A DNA stretch of 39,211 nt from the NCBI GenBank assembly GCA_002288455.1, contig NEUS01000024.1, forward strand, positions 1-39,211. The letters run 5' to 3'. Position 1 is the first letter of the stretch. Every line of letters starts with the position of its first letter. Below, piece by piece: positions 17,019-26,523 of this stretch. The notes under the pieces were generated by a model. It was not told the DNA's origin, did not search any database, and worked only from the letters and a program-made list of their open reading frames with translations. The position numbers were made by a program, and so were the translations under genes. This DNA comes from Opitutia bacterium Tous-C1TDCM (lineage in GTDB: Bacteria > Verrucomicrobiota > Verrucomicrobiia > Opitutales > Opitutaceae).

Positions 17019-17950
17019 TCCTTCGGGGTTTCGGGCGCGGCGGGTACGTCCGCCGCCGGCGTTTCGGTCTCGGTTGCCGGCGCCGGGTCTGCGGCGGCCA
17101 CGGCTTCGGCCGGCTCCGGCGCGGGCGCCTCGAGCGGCAACTGCTCGTCCGCGAGACCCATGTCGGTGTCGGTCGGGGTGTGGGAGTTTTCCGTGGTCTT
17201 CAGCCACTCGTCGATCTGGCGCGAGGAGAGAACGTCGGACGCGGGCAATTCGTCGAGGGACTTGATGCCGACGAACTCGAGAAACTGGTCCGTCGTGCCG
17301 TACTGGATCGGGCGGCCGGGGGCGTCGGCGCGGCCCACGATGTAAATCAGGTCGCGCTCGAGCAGCTTGTTGACGCCGGCTTCGGCGGAGACGCCGCGGA
17401 TGGTCTCGATTTCGCCGCGGGTGACCGGCTGCCGATAGGAAATGACCGCGAGGGTCTCGATGGCCGACTGCGTGAGTTTCACGGGGGCCGGTTCCTGCCG
17501 CAAAATCCGCACCCAGCGCGCCAGGCGCGGATGCGTGACGATGCGGTACCCGGCGTTGCCTTCGATCAGCAAAATGCCGTCGTCGGCCAGCCGCAGGTCG
17601 GCCGCGATCTGATCCATGGCCTCGCGGATCTGCGTCGCGGTGATCAACGACGGGACATCCGCGTAAAGTTCGGGATCCTCCGGCGGTGCGATCACTTCCT
17701 CGGCCGGTTCCGCCGCCACCGCCGCGGTGGCCGACGCGTCCGTCGCGGGCATCTCCGCGGCCCCGTCGGCCGCGGGCGCCGCTTCGCCTTCGGCCCCCGG
17801 ACCTTCCACCGCAGCTTCGGTTTCCGTCATGCCCAATTGCTCGGCCTGCTCGTGAAACCGCGTGAAGGCCGCCTGGATATCCTTGATCGCGAGCGGCTGG
17901 CTCGTGGACAGCAACAACGCCTTCAGCACCTTTTTCAGATTGAATGCCAT
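17015..17950 (-). CDS. scpB: Segregation and condensation protein B
   Basis: A 311-residue protein. The ScpB core, two winged-helix domains, is recognised by MAFNLKKVLKALLLSTSQPLAIKDI, RIVTHPRLARWVRIL, LTQSAIETLAVISYRQPVTRGEIE and IRGVSAEAGVNKLLERDLIYIVGR. ScpB works with ScpA and SMC in chromosome condensation and segregation. It is longer than typical bacterial ScpB (about 180-220 residues): an acidic Ala/Glu/Pro-rich insert occupies about residues 40-95 inside the first domain, and another acidic Ala/Pro tail follows residue about 240. No scpA is in the window. It shares a promoter region with the divergent oligopeptide-binding gene and is coupled to pheA downstream. Confidence 0.92.
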   Translation of the reverse strand: MAFNLKKVLKALLLSTSQPLAIKDIQAAFTRFHEQAEQLGMTETEAAVEGPGAEGEAAPAADGAAEMPATDASATAAVAAEPAEEVIAPPEDPELYADVPSLITATQIREAMDQIAADLRLADDGILLIEGNAGYRIVTHPRLARWVRILRQEPAPVKLTQSAIETLAVISYRQPVTRGEIETIRGVSAEAGVNKLLERDLIYIVGRADAPGRPIQYGTTDQFLEFVGIKSLDELPASDVLSSRQIDEWLKTTENSHTPTDTDMGLADEQLPLEAPAPEPAEAVAAADPAPATETETPAADVPAAPETPKE

Positions 17951-18086
17951 GCGGGTAAAATCGCCCCGAGTGATGAACCGCGCCGGGGCTCGTGCAACCC
18001 GAATCTCTGCCGCCGTCCGCCGGCCCGTCGCGGCAATTGGGACTTCCCTTTCCGCCGCGGCCTCGCGTCTGCTTCCTCCGCTTCCC

Positions 18087-19703
18087 ATGCCGCCGCTCCG
18101 CCGCCTTGCCCCTGTTTTCACCTGCCTGGTTCTCCTGTTCGCCGGCTGCGCCCGGCGCGAAACGGTCGCCGACCGCGATGCGCGGGCCGGCATTCTGCAC
18201 TTCAGCATCGGCGCCGAGCCCTCCGACCTCGATCCCCAGACCGTCACCAGCACCAACGATTCGAAAATCATCCAGGCCCTCTTCGACCCCTTGGTCAGTT
18301 TCGAACCCGGCAGCCTGGCACCGGTGCCCGCCTTGGCGGAACGCTGGGAAATCTCCCCGGACGGTCTCGTCTACACGTTCCACCTGCGCGCGGATGCCAA
18401 ATGGTCCAACGGCGACGTCCTGACGGCGCAGGACTGCGTCGACTCCTGGAAACGACTCCTCTCCCCCGCCCTCGGCGCCGAATACGCCTACTTCCTTTAT
18501 GTGCTGCGCGGAGCCGAGGCCTTCCACAAAGGCCAGTCCAAGGACTTCGGCACCGTCGGCGTCCGCGCCGCCGATGCCCGCACGCTCGTCGTGACGCTCG
18601 CCTACCCCGCGCCCTACTTCCTCCAGATTCTGCTCAATTCGCCGTGGCGCCCCGTGCACGTCCGCTCCATCGCCGCCGTCGGCGATCCGCTGCAACGCGG
18701 CACGAAGTGGACGCTCCCCGGCGCGCTCGTGGGCAGCGGTCCCTTTGTCCTGAAGGAATGGTCGCTCAACCGCCGCGTCGTGGTGGAGAAGTCGCCGACC
18801 TACTGGGATCGCGCCCGCGTCAAACTCAACGCGATCCACTTCTACCCGATCGACCAGATGGACGCCGAAGAACGCGCCTTCCGCGCCGGCCAACTCCATC
18901 TCACCTGGGCCGTGCCGCTGGCCAAGGTGCAGCCGCTGCAACGCGAGGGCGCGCCGACCCTGCGCCTCGATCCGCTGCTCGAAACGCATTTCTTCCGGCT
19001 CAACACCAAGGTCCCGCCGCTGCAGGACCCGCGCGTCCGCCGCGCGCTCGCCCTCGCGGTCGACCGCGACGCCCTCGCCACCAAAATTTTGCCCGGCGGC
19101 CGCCAGCCGGCACCGACCTTCGTGCCGTCCTTTCTCGCCGGATACACGCCCCCGGCGCGGCGGGCCTACGATCCCGCGGCGGCCCGGCAGCTCCTGGCCG
19201 AAGCCGGTTTCCCCGGCGGCAAGGGTTTCCCGACGCTCGAGGTGCTGTTCCACAACGCCGAGATCCTCCGCCTCGTCAGCGAGGCGCTGCAGCAAGCCTG
19301 GCGCCGCGAGCTCGGGATCGAGCTCCGCCTCGCCAACCAGGAAAAGAAGACCGTCTTCGCCCGCCGGCGCGCCGGCGATTTCCAACTCGTGCTCGGCACA
19401 TGGACCGCGGACTACCTCGACGCCACCACCTTCCTCGACATGTGGCGCAGCGACTCCGGCAACAACCAGACCGGCTGGGCCGACCCTGCCTACGACGCCC
19501 TCGGCGACCGCGCCAATACCCTCGCCGATCCCGCCGCCCGCGCCGCCGTGCTCGCCCAAGCCGAGGCCCTCGTCCTCGACGCCGCACCCATCATCCCCGT
19601 CTACTTCAACTCCCACGTGTACCTCGCCCACCCCGCCCTCAAGGGCTGGGCGCCCACCCCGATGGAACACACGGACTACCGCTACGTCTCGCTCCAGCCG
19701 TGA
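18087..19703 (+). CDS. Oligopeptide ABC transporter substrate-binding lipoprotein (OppA family)
   Basis: A 538-residue extracytoplasmic solute-binding protein of family 5. A lipoprotein signal ends in the lipobox LFAGC with acceptor C21. The mature part shows ILHFSIGAEPSDLDPQTV, FHLRADAKWSNGDVLTAQDC and DPRVRRALALAVDRDAL, typical of peptide-binding proteins such as OppA and MppA. The predicted ligand is short peptides, possibly cell-wall peptides. No permease or ATPase genes are adjacent, so it must use a transporter encoded elsewhere. The ATG at 18087 starts the signal peptide; the frame is open further upstream but that region is intergenic. It is divergent from scpB (136-base gap). Confidence 0.92.
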   Translation: MPPLRRLAPVFTCLVLLFAGCARRETVADRDARAGILHFSIGAEPSDLDPQTVTSTNDSKIIQALFDPLVSFEPGSLAPVPALAERWEISPDGLVYTFHLRADAKWSNGDVLTAQDCVDSWKRLLSPALGAEYAYFLYVLRGAEAFHKGQSKDFGTVGVRAADARTLVVTLAYPAPYFLQILLNSPWRPVHVRSIAAVGDPLQRGTKWTLPGALVGSGPFVLKEWSLNRRVVVEKSPTYWDRARVKLNAIHFYPIDQMDAEERAFRAGQLHLTWAVPLAKVQPLQREGAPTLRLDPLLETHFFRLNTKVPPLQDPRVRRALALAVDRDALATKILPGGRQPAPTFVPSFLAGYTPPARRAYDPAAARQLLAEAGFPGGKGFPTLEVLFHNAEILRLVSEALQQAWRRELGIELRLANQEKKTVFARRRAGDFQLVLGTWTADYLDATTFLDMWRSDSGNNQTGWADPAYDALGDRANTLADPAARAAVLAQAEALVLDAAPIIPVYFNSHVYLAHPALKGWAPTPMEHTDYRYVSLQP

Positions 19704-19705
19704 GA

Positions 19706-19835
19706 GCGCCAAAAATGGCGTCTTAAGCTCGCTTTCGAGCATTAAACGCCATTTTAGACGCTTTGTTCTAACCATACTACGCGCCACTAATGGCGCTTTA
19801 TGTTGCTATTCGGCCTTAAAGCGCCATCAATGGCG
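19706..19835 (+). promoter_or_regulatory. Four operator-like palindromes upstream of hipBA
   Basis: Three clear inverted repeats CGCCA-N4-TGGCG occur at 19707-19720, 19782-19795 (extended to GCGCCA...TGGCGC) and 19822-19835, with a degenerate fourth at 19747-19760 (second half AGACG). Start-to-start spacings are 40, 35 and 40 bases. They fill the whole gap between the binding-protein stop and the hipB start, and the last ends two bases before the ATG. HipB-type antitoxins are known to repress their own operon by binding multiple palindromic operators, so these are the likely autoregulatory sites. A separate short hairpin GCTCG-CTTT-CGAGC lies at 19727-19740. Confidence 0.75.
19763..19791 (+). 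promoter_or_regulatory. Candidate hipBA promoter embedded in the operators
   Basis: TTGTTC (19763-19768) and ACTAAT (19786-19791) are 17 bases apart, with the -10 at the centre of the third palindrome. A second weaker pair, TTGCTA (19803-19808) and ATCAAT (19826-19831), has the same 17-base spacing, exactly 40 bases downstream, with its -10 at the centre of the fourth palindrome; it would start transcription at about the hipB ATG. Repressor binding would cover either -10. Matches to consensus are modest. Confidence 0.35.
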
Positions 19836-19837
19836 TG

Positions 19838-20197
19838 ATGAAAGCCGAGTCTCTTTTGACTGATGATCACGTCCTGAAGCACCTCGGGGAACGTCTGGCG
19901 CGCCACCGCCTCGCCCAGAATCTCACGCAGGAGCAGGTTGCCACGCAGGCCGGTCTCGGTCTCCGCACCGTGCAACGGCTCGAACAGGGCGCGGCCGCGA
20001 CGCAACTCTCCGGTTTCATCCGGATCTGCCGAGCACTTGGGTTGCTCGCGCGGCTCGATTCCCTGGTGCCGGAGACCGGCCCGAGCCCGATGACGCAACT
20101 GCGGCTGCAGGGGCGACCGCGCGGCCGCGCCTCGGGGCGGTCGGCGCCGGCCAGTCCGGCCGCGCCAAAAACCTGGACTTGGGGAGAAACGCCGTGA
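19838..20197 (+). CDS. hipB: HipB-like XRE-family antitoxin / repressor
   Basis: A 119-residue DNA-binding protein. Residues about 14-70 form an XRE/Cro helix-turn-helix (LGERLARHRLAQNLTQEQVA, AGLGLRTVQRLEQGAAATQ). The C-terminus is a basic, Pro/Ala-rich tail ending KTWTWGETP that may contact HipA. It is expected to neutralise HipA and repress the operon through the palindromes upstream. Two adjacent start codons exist (GTG 19835, ATG 19838); the ATG is preferred. There is no clear Shine-Dalgarno sequence. The stop overlaps the hipA GTG by 4 bases (GTGA). Confidence 0.9.
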   Translation: MKAESLLTDDHVLKHLGERLARHRLAQNLTQEQVATQAGLGLRTVQRLEQGAAATQLSGFIRICRALGLLARLDSLVPETGPSPMTQLRLQGRPRGRASGRSAPASPAAPKTWTWGETP

Positions 20198-21498
20198 TCG
20201 CCGAAGTCCAGCTTTGGGGCCGCACCATCGGCGCCGTGGCGATGTCCCCGGAACGCGATTTCGCGGCCTTCGAGTACGCGCCCGATTTTCTCGGCAGCGG
20301 GATCGAACTCGCGCCGCTGACGATGCCGCTCGGCCCCGCGATCTACGAATTCCCGGCGCTGCCGCGGAACACGTTTCACGGCCTGCCCGGCCTGCTGGCC
20401 GACTCGCTGCCGGACAAATTCGGCAACGCCCTCATCGACGCGTGGCTCGCCAGCCAGGGCCGCACTCCCGCCGAATTCGGCCCCATCGAACGTCTCTGCT
20501 ACACCGGCTCGCGCGGCATGGGCGCGCTCGAATTCGCCCCGGCCCTCGGCCCGCGCCCGCGCCGCGCCGCCGGCATCGAGATCGACGCGCTCGTGCAGCT
20601 CGCTTCGGAAATTCTTTCGCAACGCGGCGCCCTCCGCGGGAGTTTCGCCGGCCCCGCCCGGGTCAAGGCGCTCAACGACATCCTCCGCGTCGGCACCTCC
20701 GCCGGCGGCGCGCGGGCCAAGGCCGTCATCGCCTGGAACCCCGCGACCCACGAGGTCCGCTCCGGCCAGATCGCGGCCGGCGACGGCTTCGAGTACTGGT
20801 TGCTGAAATTCGACGGCGTCTCCGCCAACCGCGACAAGGAACTCGACGACCCGCAGGGCTACGGCGCCGTCGAATACGCCTACCACCTCATGGCCCGCGC
20901 CGCCGGCATCACGATGAGCGACTGCCGCCTGCTGGAGGAAAACGGCCGCCGCCACTTCATGACGCGCCGCTTCGACCGCCCCGCCGGCGGCGGCAAACTG
21001 CACCTCCAATCGCTCTGCGCGCTCACGCACGCCGATTTCAACCAGGCCGGGGCCCACGCCTACGAGCAGGCCATTCTCGCGATCCGCCGGCTCGGCCTGC
21101 CGATGGCCGCCGTCGAGGAACAATTCCGCCGCATGCTCTTCAACGTCGTCGCGCGCAACCAGGACGACCACGTGAAGAACATCGCCTTCCTCATGGACAA
21201 GGCCGGGCGCTGGACCCTCGCGCCGGCCTTCGACGTCACCTACAGCTACAACCCCGACGGCGCGTGGACCGCGTCCCACCAGATGACGCTCAACGGCAAA
21301 CGCGATGGCTTCACGCGCGCGGATTTCGCCGCCGTCGCGCAGGCCGCGCTGATGAAACGCGGTCGCGCCGAGACCATCCTCGAGGAAGTCCTGGCCGCCG
21401 CCGTCCGCTGGCCGGAATTCGCGGCCGCCGCCGGCGTGACCGCAGCCTGGCGCGACCGCATCGCCGCCACCCACCGCCGCGAGTTTCCCGCCGCCTGA
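20194..21498 (+). CDS. hipA: HipA-like serine/threonine kinase toxin
   Basis: A 434-residue HipA-fold kinase. It shows an N-terminal HipA subdomain (FHGLPGLLADSLPDKFGNALID), a Gly-rich loop GTSAGGARAKA (S169, K176), the catalytic segment NVVARNQDDHVKN (N322 to N329) and the metal-binding D347 in APAFDVTYSYNPDG. Active-site residues are intact, so the toxin is probably functional. The Ser in the Gly-rich loop is the candidate autophosphorylation site by analogy. Known HipA proteins phosphorylate aminoacyl-tRNA synthetases and cause growth arrest; the target here is unknown. Start GTG 20194 has a GGGGAG ribosome site at 20181-20186. Confidence 0.93.
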   Translation: MIAEVQLWGRTIGAVAMSPERDFAAFEYAPDFLGSGIELAPLTMPLGPAIYEFPALPRNTFHGLPGLLADSLPDKFGNALIDAWLASQGRTPAEFGPIERLCYTGSRGMGALEFAPALGPRPRRAAGIEIDALVQLASEILSQRGALRGSFAGPARVKALNDILRVGTSAGGARAKAVIAWNPATHEVRSGQIAAGDGFEYWLLKFDGVSANRDKELDDPQGYGAVEYAYHLMARAAGITMSDCRLLEENGRRHFMTRRFDRPAGGGKLHLQSLCALTHADFNQAGAHAYEQAILAIRRLGLPMAAVEEQFRRMLFNVVARNQDDHVKNIAFLMDKAGRWTLAPAFDVTYSYNPDGAWTASHQMTLNGKRDGFTRADFAAVAQAALMKRGRAETILEEVLAAAVRWPEFAAAAGVTAAWRDRIAATHRREFPAA

Positions 21499-21579
21499 AG
21501 TCGCCGCCGGCCGCCGCCGCGCCCCCCCCCTCACTCTGTCATTGCCCGGCCCCGCGGCCGCTGGTTCGCTCGCGTTTCC

Positions 21580-21614
21580 TTTCCGTTTTCCGTTTCCCGA
21601 ATCCCGAATTCCAT
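21580..21614. repeat. Heptamer tandem repeat upstream of ilvD
   Basis: Five imperfect 7-nt units in phase: TTTCCGT twice, TTCCCGA, ATCCCGA, then ATTCCAT, the last running into the ilvD start codon. The rest of the 21499-21612 gap (C-rich) shows no gene or recognisable promoter. Confidence 0.7.
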
Positions 21615-23313
21615 GAGCAACACCCCCGATCACACCCGCAAACATTCCTCCGTCATCCACGACGGCCCGAGCCGCGCCGGCGCGCGCTCGATGCTCCGTC
21701 CGGTCGGTTTCTCCGAGGAGGATTTCAAGAAGCCCGTCGTCGGCATCGCTTCGCTCTGGAGCATGGTCACGCCGTGCAACATGCACATCGACAAGCTCGC
21801 CGTCGAAGCCGAGGCCGGCGCCAACGCCGCGGGCGGCAAGGCCATCATCTTCGGCACCATCACCGTCTCCGACGGCATCAGCATGGGCACGCCCGGCATG
21901 CGCTACTCGCTCGTCTCCCGCGAAGTCATCGCCGACTCGATCGAGACCGTGAGCGGCGGCGAAGGCTTCGACGGCATCGTCACCGTCGGCGGCTGCGACA
22001 AGAACATGCCCGGCTGCATCATGGCCCTCGCGCGCCTCAACCGCCCCGGCGTCTTCGTCTACGGCGGCACCATCCTCCCCGGCATCCACCCGGACACGAA
22101 GAAGGAATGCGACGTCGTCTCCGTCTACGAAGCCATCGGCCAGCACGCCGCCGGCAAGGTCGACGACGCCGGCCTGAAGAAGATCGAGGCCTGCGCCATC
22201 CCCGGCCCCGGTTCCTGCGGCGGTATGTACACCGCCAATACGATGGCCTCCGCCATCGAGGCCCTCGGCATGTCCCTGCCGAATTCCTCCGCCCAGATCG
22301 CGATCAGCGCGGAAAAGAAAGCCGACTGCCGCAACGCCGGCGCCGCCGTGCTCGAACTGCTCAAACGCGACATCAAGCCGCGCGACATCATGACGCGGAA
22401 GGCCTTCGAGAACGCGATTACGGTCACCATCGCCCTCGGCGGTTCGACCAACGCCGTCCTCCATCTCCTCGCCGTCGCCCACAGCTGCGGCGTGAAACTC
22501 TCGATCGACGACTTCACCAAGATCGGCAAACGCGTCCCCGTGCTCGCCGACCTCAAGCCCTCCGGCAAGTACGGCATGGTGCACCTCACCCGCATCGGCG
22601 GCCTGCCCCCGCTGATGAAGGTGCTGCTCGACGCCGGCCTGCTCCACGGCGACTGCATGACCGTCACCGGCAAGACCGTCGCCGAGAATCTCAAAAACGT
22701 CGGCGCGTATCCGACGGATCAGGACGTCGTCCGCCCCCTGTCCAACCCGATCAAGAAGGACAGCCATCTCCGCATCCTCTACGGCAATCTCGCCCCGGGC
22801 GGTTCCGTCGCGAAGATCTCCGGCAAAGAAGGCCTCGCCTTCAGCGGCAAGGCCATCGTCTTCGAAAGCGAGGAAAAGGCCCTCGACGCCATCCTCGCCG
22901 GCAAGGTCAAGGCCGGCCACGTCGTTGTCATCCGCAACGAAGGCCCGGTCGGCGGCCCCGGCATGCGCGAGATGCTTTCGCCCACGAGCGCCATCATGGG
23001 CCGCGGGCTCGGCAAAGACGTCGCCCTCATCACCGATGGCCGTTTCTCCGGCGGCAGCCACGGTTTCGTCGTCGGCCACATCACGCCCGAGGCCGCCAAG
23101 GGCGGCCCGATCGGCGTCATCAAAAACGGCGACCCGATCACGATCGACGCCGTGAAAAACGAACTGACCCTCGGCATCCCGGCCAAGGACCTCAAGGCCC
23201 GCCTCAAAGCCTGGAAGCCGAAGAAATCCAAGGAAACCCACGGCGTCCTCGCCAAGTACGCGCACACCGTGACCAGCGCCTCCGAAGGCGCCGTGACGGA
23301 CAAGTACCTCTGA
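21613..23313 (+). CDS. ilvD: Dihydroxy-acid dehydratase
   Basis: A 566-residue IlvD/Edd-family enzyme that dehydrates 2,3-dihydroxy acids to 2-keto acids in valine, leucine and isoleucine synthesis. The iron-sulfur cysteines are C55 (VTPCNMH), C128 ([10 protein letters not shown]) and C202 ([10 protein letters not shown]). The C-terminus has [17 protein letters not shown], the usual conserved block. Three Cys residues in these positions are typical of the shorter plant/archaeal-type enzymes. The length is complete. It is transcribed alone, with a terminator just downstream. No other ilv genes are in the window. Confidence 0.96.
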   Translation: MSNTPDHTRKHSSVIHDGPSRAGARSMLRPVGFSEEDFKKPVVGIASLWSMVTPCNMHIDKLAVEAEAGANAAGGKAIIFGTITVSDGISMGTPGMRYSLVSREVIADSIETVSGGEGFDGIVTVGGCDKNMPGCIMALARLNRPGVFVYGGTILPGIHPDTKKECDVVSVYEAIGQHAAGKVDDAGLKKIEACAIPGPGSCGGMYTANTMASAIEALGMSLPNSSAQIAISAEKKADCRNAGAAVLELLKRDIKPRDIMTRKAFENAITVTIALGGSTNAVLHLLAVAHSCGVKLSIDDFTKIGKRVPVLADLKPSGKYGMVHLTRIGGLPPLMKVLLDAGLLHGDCMTVTGKTVAENLKNVGAYPTDQDVVRPLSNPIKKDSHLRILYGNLAPGGSVAKISGKEGLAFSGKAIVFESEEKALDAILAGKVKAGHVVVIRNEGPVGGPGMREMLSPTSAIMGRGLGKDVALITDGRFSGGSHGFVVGHITPEAAKGGPIGVIKNGDPITIDAVKNELTLGIPAKDLKARLKAWKPKKSKETHGVLAKYAHTVTSASEGAVTDKYL

Positions 23314-23319
23314 CGTGCA

Positions 23320-23347
23320 GTTGAAAGCTGAAAGTTGAAGATTGAAA
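23320..23347. repeat. Heptamer tandem repeat, left arm after ilvD
   Basis: Four 7-nt units in phase: GTTGAAA, GCTGAAA, GTTGAAG, ATTGAAA. It begins 7 bases after the ilvD stop and runs into the terminator stem. The inverted counterpart lies at 23402-23429. Confidence 0.8.
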
Positions 23348-23379
23348 GACCGCAGCCCCCAAGGCTGCGGTCTTTCTTT
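23345..23379 (+). terminator. Terminator between convergent ilvD and rdgB
   Basis: A 13-bp perfect stem (23345-23357 with 23363-23375) around the loop CCCAA, ending in TTTCTTT on the plus strand. On the minus strand the hairpin ends with TTTC, so it may also serve rdgB. The heptamer repeats on each side form a longer imperfect inverted repeat around it. Confidence 0.88.
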
Positions 23380-23401
23380 GGCCGGATCGCAACCTCCGGT
23401 C

Positions 23402-23429
23402 CTTCAACTTGAGACCTTCAACTTTCAAC
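23402..23429. repeat. Heptamer tandem repeat, right arm overlapping the rdgB 3' end
   Basis: Four 7-nt units in phase: CTTCAAC, TTGAGAC, CTTCAAC, TTTCAAC. On the minus strand these read as GTTGAAA/GTTGAAG units like the left arm. The rdgB stop codon (23418-23420) lies inside it. Confidence 0.8.
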
Positions 23430-24047
23430 CGGCCGGCCGTTGTCCAACGGCCGGCCCTTGAGCCATGCCGCCAGCGCCGTCCACGCGTGCGCCCGGTGGC
23501 TGATGCGGTTTTTCACCTCGTCGCCGAGCTCGGCGTAGCTCTCCGCGAATCCGTCGGGCACGAACAACGGATCGTAGCCGAAACCCGACCCACCCTTCGG
23601 CTCTTCCAACAACCGCCCGGTGCAGGCGCCTTCGAAAACGAATTCCTCGCCGGCCGGTCCGCGCAGCAACAGCAAGCAATAGAACTTCGCGCCGCGAAGC
23701 TCCGCCGGCACGCCGCGCATCGCGTCGCGCAACTTCAGCAGATTGGCCCGGGCGTCGCCCTGCGGGCCCGCGAAATACGCGGATTCGACGCCGGGGCCGC
23801 CGTCGAGCGCATCGACGCACACGCCGCTGTCGTCCGCCAACGCCCACGCGCCCGGCGGCAACAACGGCAGCAACGCGACCGCCTTCTTGCGCGCGTTGCC
23901 GATGAAGGTGCCCGTGTCCTCGTCGACCGCCGGCATACCGCCGACCTCGCGCGCGGAATGGATCGAGACGGCGACGCCCGACGCCGCCGCGAGCGTCCCG
24001 AGCTCGGCGGCCTTGTGCGCGTTGCCGGAAGCGAGATAGATCTTCAC
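23418..24047 (-). CDS. rdgB: XTP/dITP diphosphatase (RdgB/HAM1 family)
   Basis: A 209-residue house-cleaning nucleotidase that hydrolyses XTP, dITP and related non-canonical purine triphosphates to monophosphates, keeping them out of DNA and RNA. Diagnostic segments are LASGNAHKAAEL (substrate phosphate binding), ALADDSGVCVDALDG with D72-D73, GGSGFGYDPLF, and KNRISHRAHA. The last residues (VES) and the stop codon are encoded by the heptamer repeat, so the C-terminal end looks acquired from the repeat. The start is 28 bases after the ThuA gene on the same strand, so they may be co-transcribed. Confidence 0.95.
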   Translation of the reverse strand: MKIYLASGNAHKAAELGTLAAASGVAVSIHSAREVGGMPAVDEDTGTFIGNARKKAVALLPLLPPGAWALADDSGVCVDALDGGPGVESAYFAGPQGDARANLLKLRDAMRGVPAELRGAKFYCLLLLRGPAGEEFVFEGACTGRLLEEPKGGSGFGYDPLFVPDGFAESYAELGDEVKNRISHRAHAWTALAAWLKGRPLDNGRPVES

Positions 24048-24075
24048 GCGTCGGAAGCCGGCCGGGGGCCGCGGC

Positions 24076-24855
24076 TCACTTCGCCGTTTTCGCGTAACCC
24101 GGCAGCGCCTTGCCGTCCGCGCCGAGTTTGCCCGTCGCCCAGAGCAGGCCGCGGGCGACCAGATCGAGGAATTCCGGCGTCTTCATGGTGGCGTCGAAGT
24201 GCCCGAGCGTGGTGACGAAGGAACGGCCCTTGCCGTAGGTGTTGGTCCAGACGACCACGTGGTCCGTCTTCGTCTCCTGGCCGTAACTCTTCGCGAGCGG
24301 CACGACATTCGGCCACGTTTTCTCGATCTTGTAGAGTTCGTCCACCGCGGAAACCCATTCCGTCGGCGCGGCTTTCATCACCGGATGCGCGGTATCCAGA
24401 ACTTGGATCTTCAAGTCGCGGCGACCCTCGTGGCTCATCGAGCGCTGGCCGATGACCTGGCGCCATTCGTCGGTCGGGGCGTTGCGGAAACTGTGGACCG
24501 AGGCGTGGAGAATCACCGCCGGCACGCCGGCCTTGTGCGGCGCGGCGACGCGTTCGACGAAGTCTTTGTCGGCGACCATGCCGAAGCATTCGTTGTGGAT
24601 CACGACGTCGTAGCCCGCGGCCCAATCCGCCTTTTCGTAAAGGCTGTGGCGGTGTTCGCGGGTCGTACCTTCGTGCGCGACGGTGAGATCGATGTTCAGC
24701 CGGGCGTTGAGGCCTTCGACGAGCGTCTTTTTCTGCGCTTCGTAATCGTGGAAGCCGCCGCCGGTCACGAGGAGGACCTTGAGCGGTTTCGGCGCCTGGG
24801 CGCAGGCCGCGGCGGCGAAGGCCAGAGCGGCAAGGAGGGTAAGGAATTTCTTCAT
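24076..24855 (-). CDS. Exported ThuA-domain protein
   Basis: A 259-residue protein with a signal peptide (MKKFLTLLAALAFAAAACAQ); the AAAC context could be a lipobox with C18, or a signal peptidase I site just after. The mature region is a ThuA-like glutamine-amidotransferase fold: VLLVTGGGFHDYEAQ, GYDVVIHNECFG, VILHASVHSFRN, HPVMKAAPTEW, VVWTNTYGKGRSFVTTLGH. ThuA-like proteins are common in sugar-utilisation settings and their reaction is mostly unproven. The gene lies 43 bases after the sigma-54 regulator and before rdgB on the same strand. Confidence 0.88.
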   Translation of the reverse strand: MKKFLTLLAALAFAAAACAQAPKPLKVLLVTGGGFHDYEAQKKTLVEGLNARLNIDLTVAHEGTTREHRHSLYEKADWAAGYDVVIHNECFGMVADKDFVERVAAPHKAGVPAVILHASVHSFRNAPTDEWRQVIGQRSMSHEGRRDLKIQVLDTAHPVMKAAPTEWVSAVDELYKIEKTWPNVVPLAKSYGQETKTDHVVVWTNTYGKGRSFVTTLGHFDATMKTPEFLDLVARGLLWATGKLGADGKALPGYAKTAK

Positions 24856-24898
24856 GGGGATAAGTTAGCTGGACGCGACAGCCGCCGGGCGGCGGAAC

Positions 24899-26419
<1,521 letters not shown>

Positions 26420-26523
26420 GGCGGCGGGGCCGGTCGCCGGGACACGTCCGGCAGCGGGCGGACCGGGGCCGAAACGCAAATGCGCGCTGGCCTATTCGAC
26501 AGGCGGGCCTTTGTTGCTCCCCT

